NCBI RefSeq assembly: GCF_018678075.1
Contig: NZ_JAHHIR010000022.1
Coordinates: forward strand, 62,001 to 126,000
Length of the DNA stretch: 64,000 bases
Direction of reading: 5' to 3'
DNA from: Epibacterium ulvae
GTDB taxonomy: Bacteria > Pseudomonadota > Alphaproteobacteria > Rhodobacterales > Rhodobacteraceae
The translations under genes and the position numbers were made by a program. The notes beneath the pieces are model-generated. The model saw only the letters and a program-made list of their open reading frames with translations, searched no databases and was not told where the DNA came from. This document shows positions 62,482 to 64,000 of this stretch, piece by piece (within the stretch, counting starts at the first letter, position 1; every line of letters begins with the position of its first letter).

Positions 62482-63207
62482 TCAATTTCCAGCAAGACTC
62501 AATCCCATCAGTTTTTGTTGCAGCTCATCGCTTTCGGACAGGCGCGACATGGCGCCGGACCAAATGACGTGGCCGTCGTCCATCACATCGGCAAAATCAC
62601 CCAGCGCCTTGGCCACGGCAAAGTTCTGTTCCACCAGAAAAATAGCCGCGCCTTGACGTTTCAGGTCAGCCAAAGCCCGCGCCATGGTGGAGACGATGGC
62701 GGGCGCCAGCCCTTTGGTGGGTTCATCGATCAGGTAAAGCTTGCGCTCTTCGATCATCGCGCGCGCAATCGACAACATCTGTTTCTGGCCTCCGGAGAGG
62801 TTTCCGGCCGGGGCGAACCAAAAGGTCTTGAGCGCGGGAAAGACCGAAAAAATCCAATCCAGCCGCGCACTGTTGATGGGGCCGGACACTGCCGCAAGGC
62901 GCATGTTTTCTTCGACGGTGAGGTCCGCAAAAACCCCCATCTGTTCCGGAACATAGCCAATTCCGGCGCGGGCAATCTCGGCCGTGGGCATCCGGGTGAT
63001 GTCCATCCCGTCGTAGCGGATGAACCCTTCCCGCGCGCGCCAATGTCCTATGATGGACCGCAAGGTTGTCGTTTTTCCCACGCCGTTGCGCCCCAACAAC
63101 ATGGTCACGGTGCTGCGTGGCACGTGCAGGTCAACGCCGCGTAGAATGTGATATTGGCCGATGTCGGTATAGACACCATCCAGTTCCAGAATCGGTTCAG
63201 ACTGCAT
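62482..63207 (-). CDS. livF: branched-chain amino acid ABC transporter ATP-binding protein LivF
   Basis: A 241-residue ATPase: Walker A LLGRNGVGKTTTLRSI, Q-loop YVPEQMGVF, signature LSGGQKQMLSIARAM, Walker B LYLIDEPTKGLAP and H-loop switch region LVEQNFAVAKALG. The DEPTKGLAP and VEQN motifs are typical of LivF. The start (ATG 63207) overlaps the end of livG by 11 bases, coupling the two ATPases. Confidence 0.94.
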   Translation of the reverse strand: MQSEPILELDGVYTDIGQYHILRGVDLHVPRSTVTMLLGRNGVGKTTTLRSIIGHWRAREGFIRYDGMDITRMPTAEIARAGIGYVPEQMGVFADLTVEENMRLAAVSGPINSARLDWIFSVFPALKTFWFAPAGNLSGGQKQMLSIARAMIEERKLYLIDEPTKGLAPAIVSTMARALADLKRQGAAIFLVEQNFAVAKALGDFADVMDDGHVIWSGAMSRLSESDELQQKLMGLSLAGN

Positions 63208-63973
63208 CCAACACCCCTTCCAATCCGCGCCCGATATAGGCTTCTTGGACGATGTCAGAGTTCATCACGTCCTCTGGTGCGCCATCCGCAGCCAACGCCC
63301 CGTTGTGCAAAACGATGATCCGATCCGCCAGGGCGCGGATCACCTCCATCTTGTGTTCGACCAGTAATATCGTGCGGTCCGTGCGCTGTTTAAGCTGGGC
63401 GATCAGCTCAAGCACAACCGGCGCTTCGTCCATGCTCATCCCCGCTGTGGGTTCGTCGAACATGTAGACCAGCGGGTCCAACGTCATCAGCATCGCAACT
63501 TCAAGCTTGCGCTGATCCCCATGCGACAATTCCGAGACGGTCTGCTTGCGCTGGTCGGCCAGTTGAACCTGCTCCAACGCGCGTTCAGCGATGGCAATCA
63601 ACCCTTTGTGGCGGCTGGCCATGGACCAGATGCAGGCTGGGCGCGCAGATTTGGACTGCGCAACAAGGCGCAGATTTTCCATGACCGTCAGATCGGGAAA
63701 CAGGTTCGTCAGCTGAAACGCACGCCCAATGCCCGCGCGGGTGCGGGAGGCCACCGACATACGGCTGATATCGTGACCGTCCAGATAAACCCGTCCGGTG
63801 CTTGCGTTGACCTGACCTGAAATCAGGTCGAAATAGGTGGTCTTGCCCGCGCCGTTTGGCCCAATAATTGCCGTCAGGGACCCGGCTTGAAACGCGCAGC
63901 TAACAGCGTTGACTGCCACATGACCGCCAAAGCGGGCCGTCAGATCCTGTGTTTTGAGCAAAGCTGATGACAT
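63197..63973 (-). CDS. livG: branched-chain amino acid ABC transporter ATP-binding protein LivG
   Basis: A 258-residue ATPase: Walker A IIGPNGAGKTTYFDLISG, then GIGRAFQLTNLFPDLTVMENL, signature ELSHGDQRKLEVAMLM (SHG-D instead of LSGGQ, as usual in LivG), Walker B VYMFDEPTAGM and LLVEHKMEVI. An AGGAG box lies upstream of two candidate ATGs: 63982 is too close to it (two bases), so 63973 is chosen. The operon probably continues beyond the right edge. LivF/G pairs serve high-affinity uptake of leucine, isoleucine and valine or related polar amides; the exact ligand is unknown. Confidence 0.93.
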   Translation of the reverse strand: MSSALLKTQDLTARFGGHVAVNAVSCAFQAGSLTAIIGPNGAGKTTYFDLISGQVNASTGRVYLDGHDISRMSVASRTRAGIGRAFQLTNLFPDLTVMENLRLVAQSKSARPACIWSMASRHKGLIAIAERALEQVQLADQRKQTVSELSHGDQRKLEVAMLMTLDPLVYMFDEPTAGMSMDEAPVVLELIAQLKQRTDRTILLVEHKMEVIRALADRIIVLHNGALAADGAPEDVMNSDIVQEAYIGRGLEGVLDAV

Positions 63974-64000
63974 GAGGTCCATATCTCCTGAGCATAGTTC

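Overview
The window looks like a chromosomal segment of an alphaproteobacterium of the order Rhodobacterales, most likely the Roseobacter group. The support is its GC-rich composition, ATGA/GTGA-coupled operons, and many family-level markers: DUF1285, DUF2794, DUF3095, a probable DUF6478 protein, an Irr-type iron box in front of mbfA, and alphaproteobacterial SOS boxes of the form GAAC-N7-GAAC. I see no rRNA, tRNA, CRISPR array, prophage or intact insertion sequence. It reads as core genome with a few scars.

Layout. 1-2.8 kb: a minus-strand operon (MFS exporter, murein endopeptidase MepA, phytase-like esterase cut by the window edge). 3-8.5 kb: yggT, recQ and yaaA, facing a hybrid histidine kinase. 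8.6-15.4 kb: a tightly coupled MoxR AAA+/DUF58/BatA-DUF4159/membrane-protein operon. 15.4-18.1 kb: DUF1285, an SDR dehydrogenase, a hydroxypyruvate-isomerase-type enzyme and a small membrane protein. 18.4-24.6 kb: polA, a secreted protein, a zinc-finger protein, an ABC ATPase and an FAD amine oxidase. 24.6-31.8 kb: a C-terminally shortened dnaE2, then a gpmI-envC-ctpA operon. 31.8-41.8 kb: ada with a PEP-mutase-family enzyme, three Rhodobacterales proteins of unknown role, a CPBP protease, accD-folC, zapE and an MFS transporter. 41.9-48.9 kb: a DMT-HAD-ornithine cyclodeaminase operon, a NIPSNAP pseudogene, and a fghA-sthA-DUF188 operon, then an AEC transporter. 49.2-53.7 kb: mbfA with an iron box, a TetR regulator, a cytochrome c' and SOS-controlled imuB. 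53.7-64 kb: NlpC/P60 and M17 peptidases, carbonic anhydrase, DUF3095, asd and a branched-chain amino acid ABC operon (livMHFG).

How the parts relate. DNA repair recurs (recQ, polA, dnaE2, ada, imuB). imuB and dnaE2, normally one SOS operon with imuA, are split 24 kb apart here. imuA is not next to either, and DnaE2 lacks its usual C-terminal region. Cell-envelope work recurs too (mepA, envC, ctpA, NlpC/P60 and, by inference, the MoxR operon).

The most interesting unexplained signal is a dispersed two-hairpin element with six copies at four loci (18.1-18.3, 39.2, 41.8 and 48.9-49.1 kb). Its arms and loops vary while its boxes (CTCCCGCC and GTTGGGC) and folding potential stay fixed. Five of the six copies begin about 18-43 bases after a stop codon, in the sense orientation of that gene. 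It behaves like a 3'-UTR element I cannot match to a known family.
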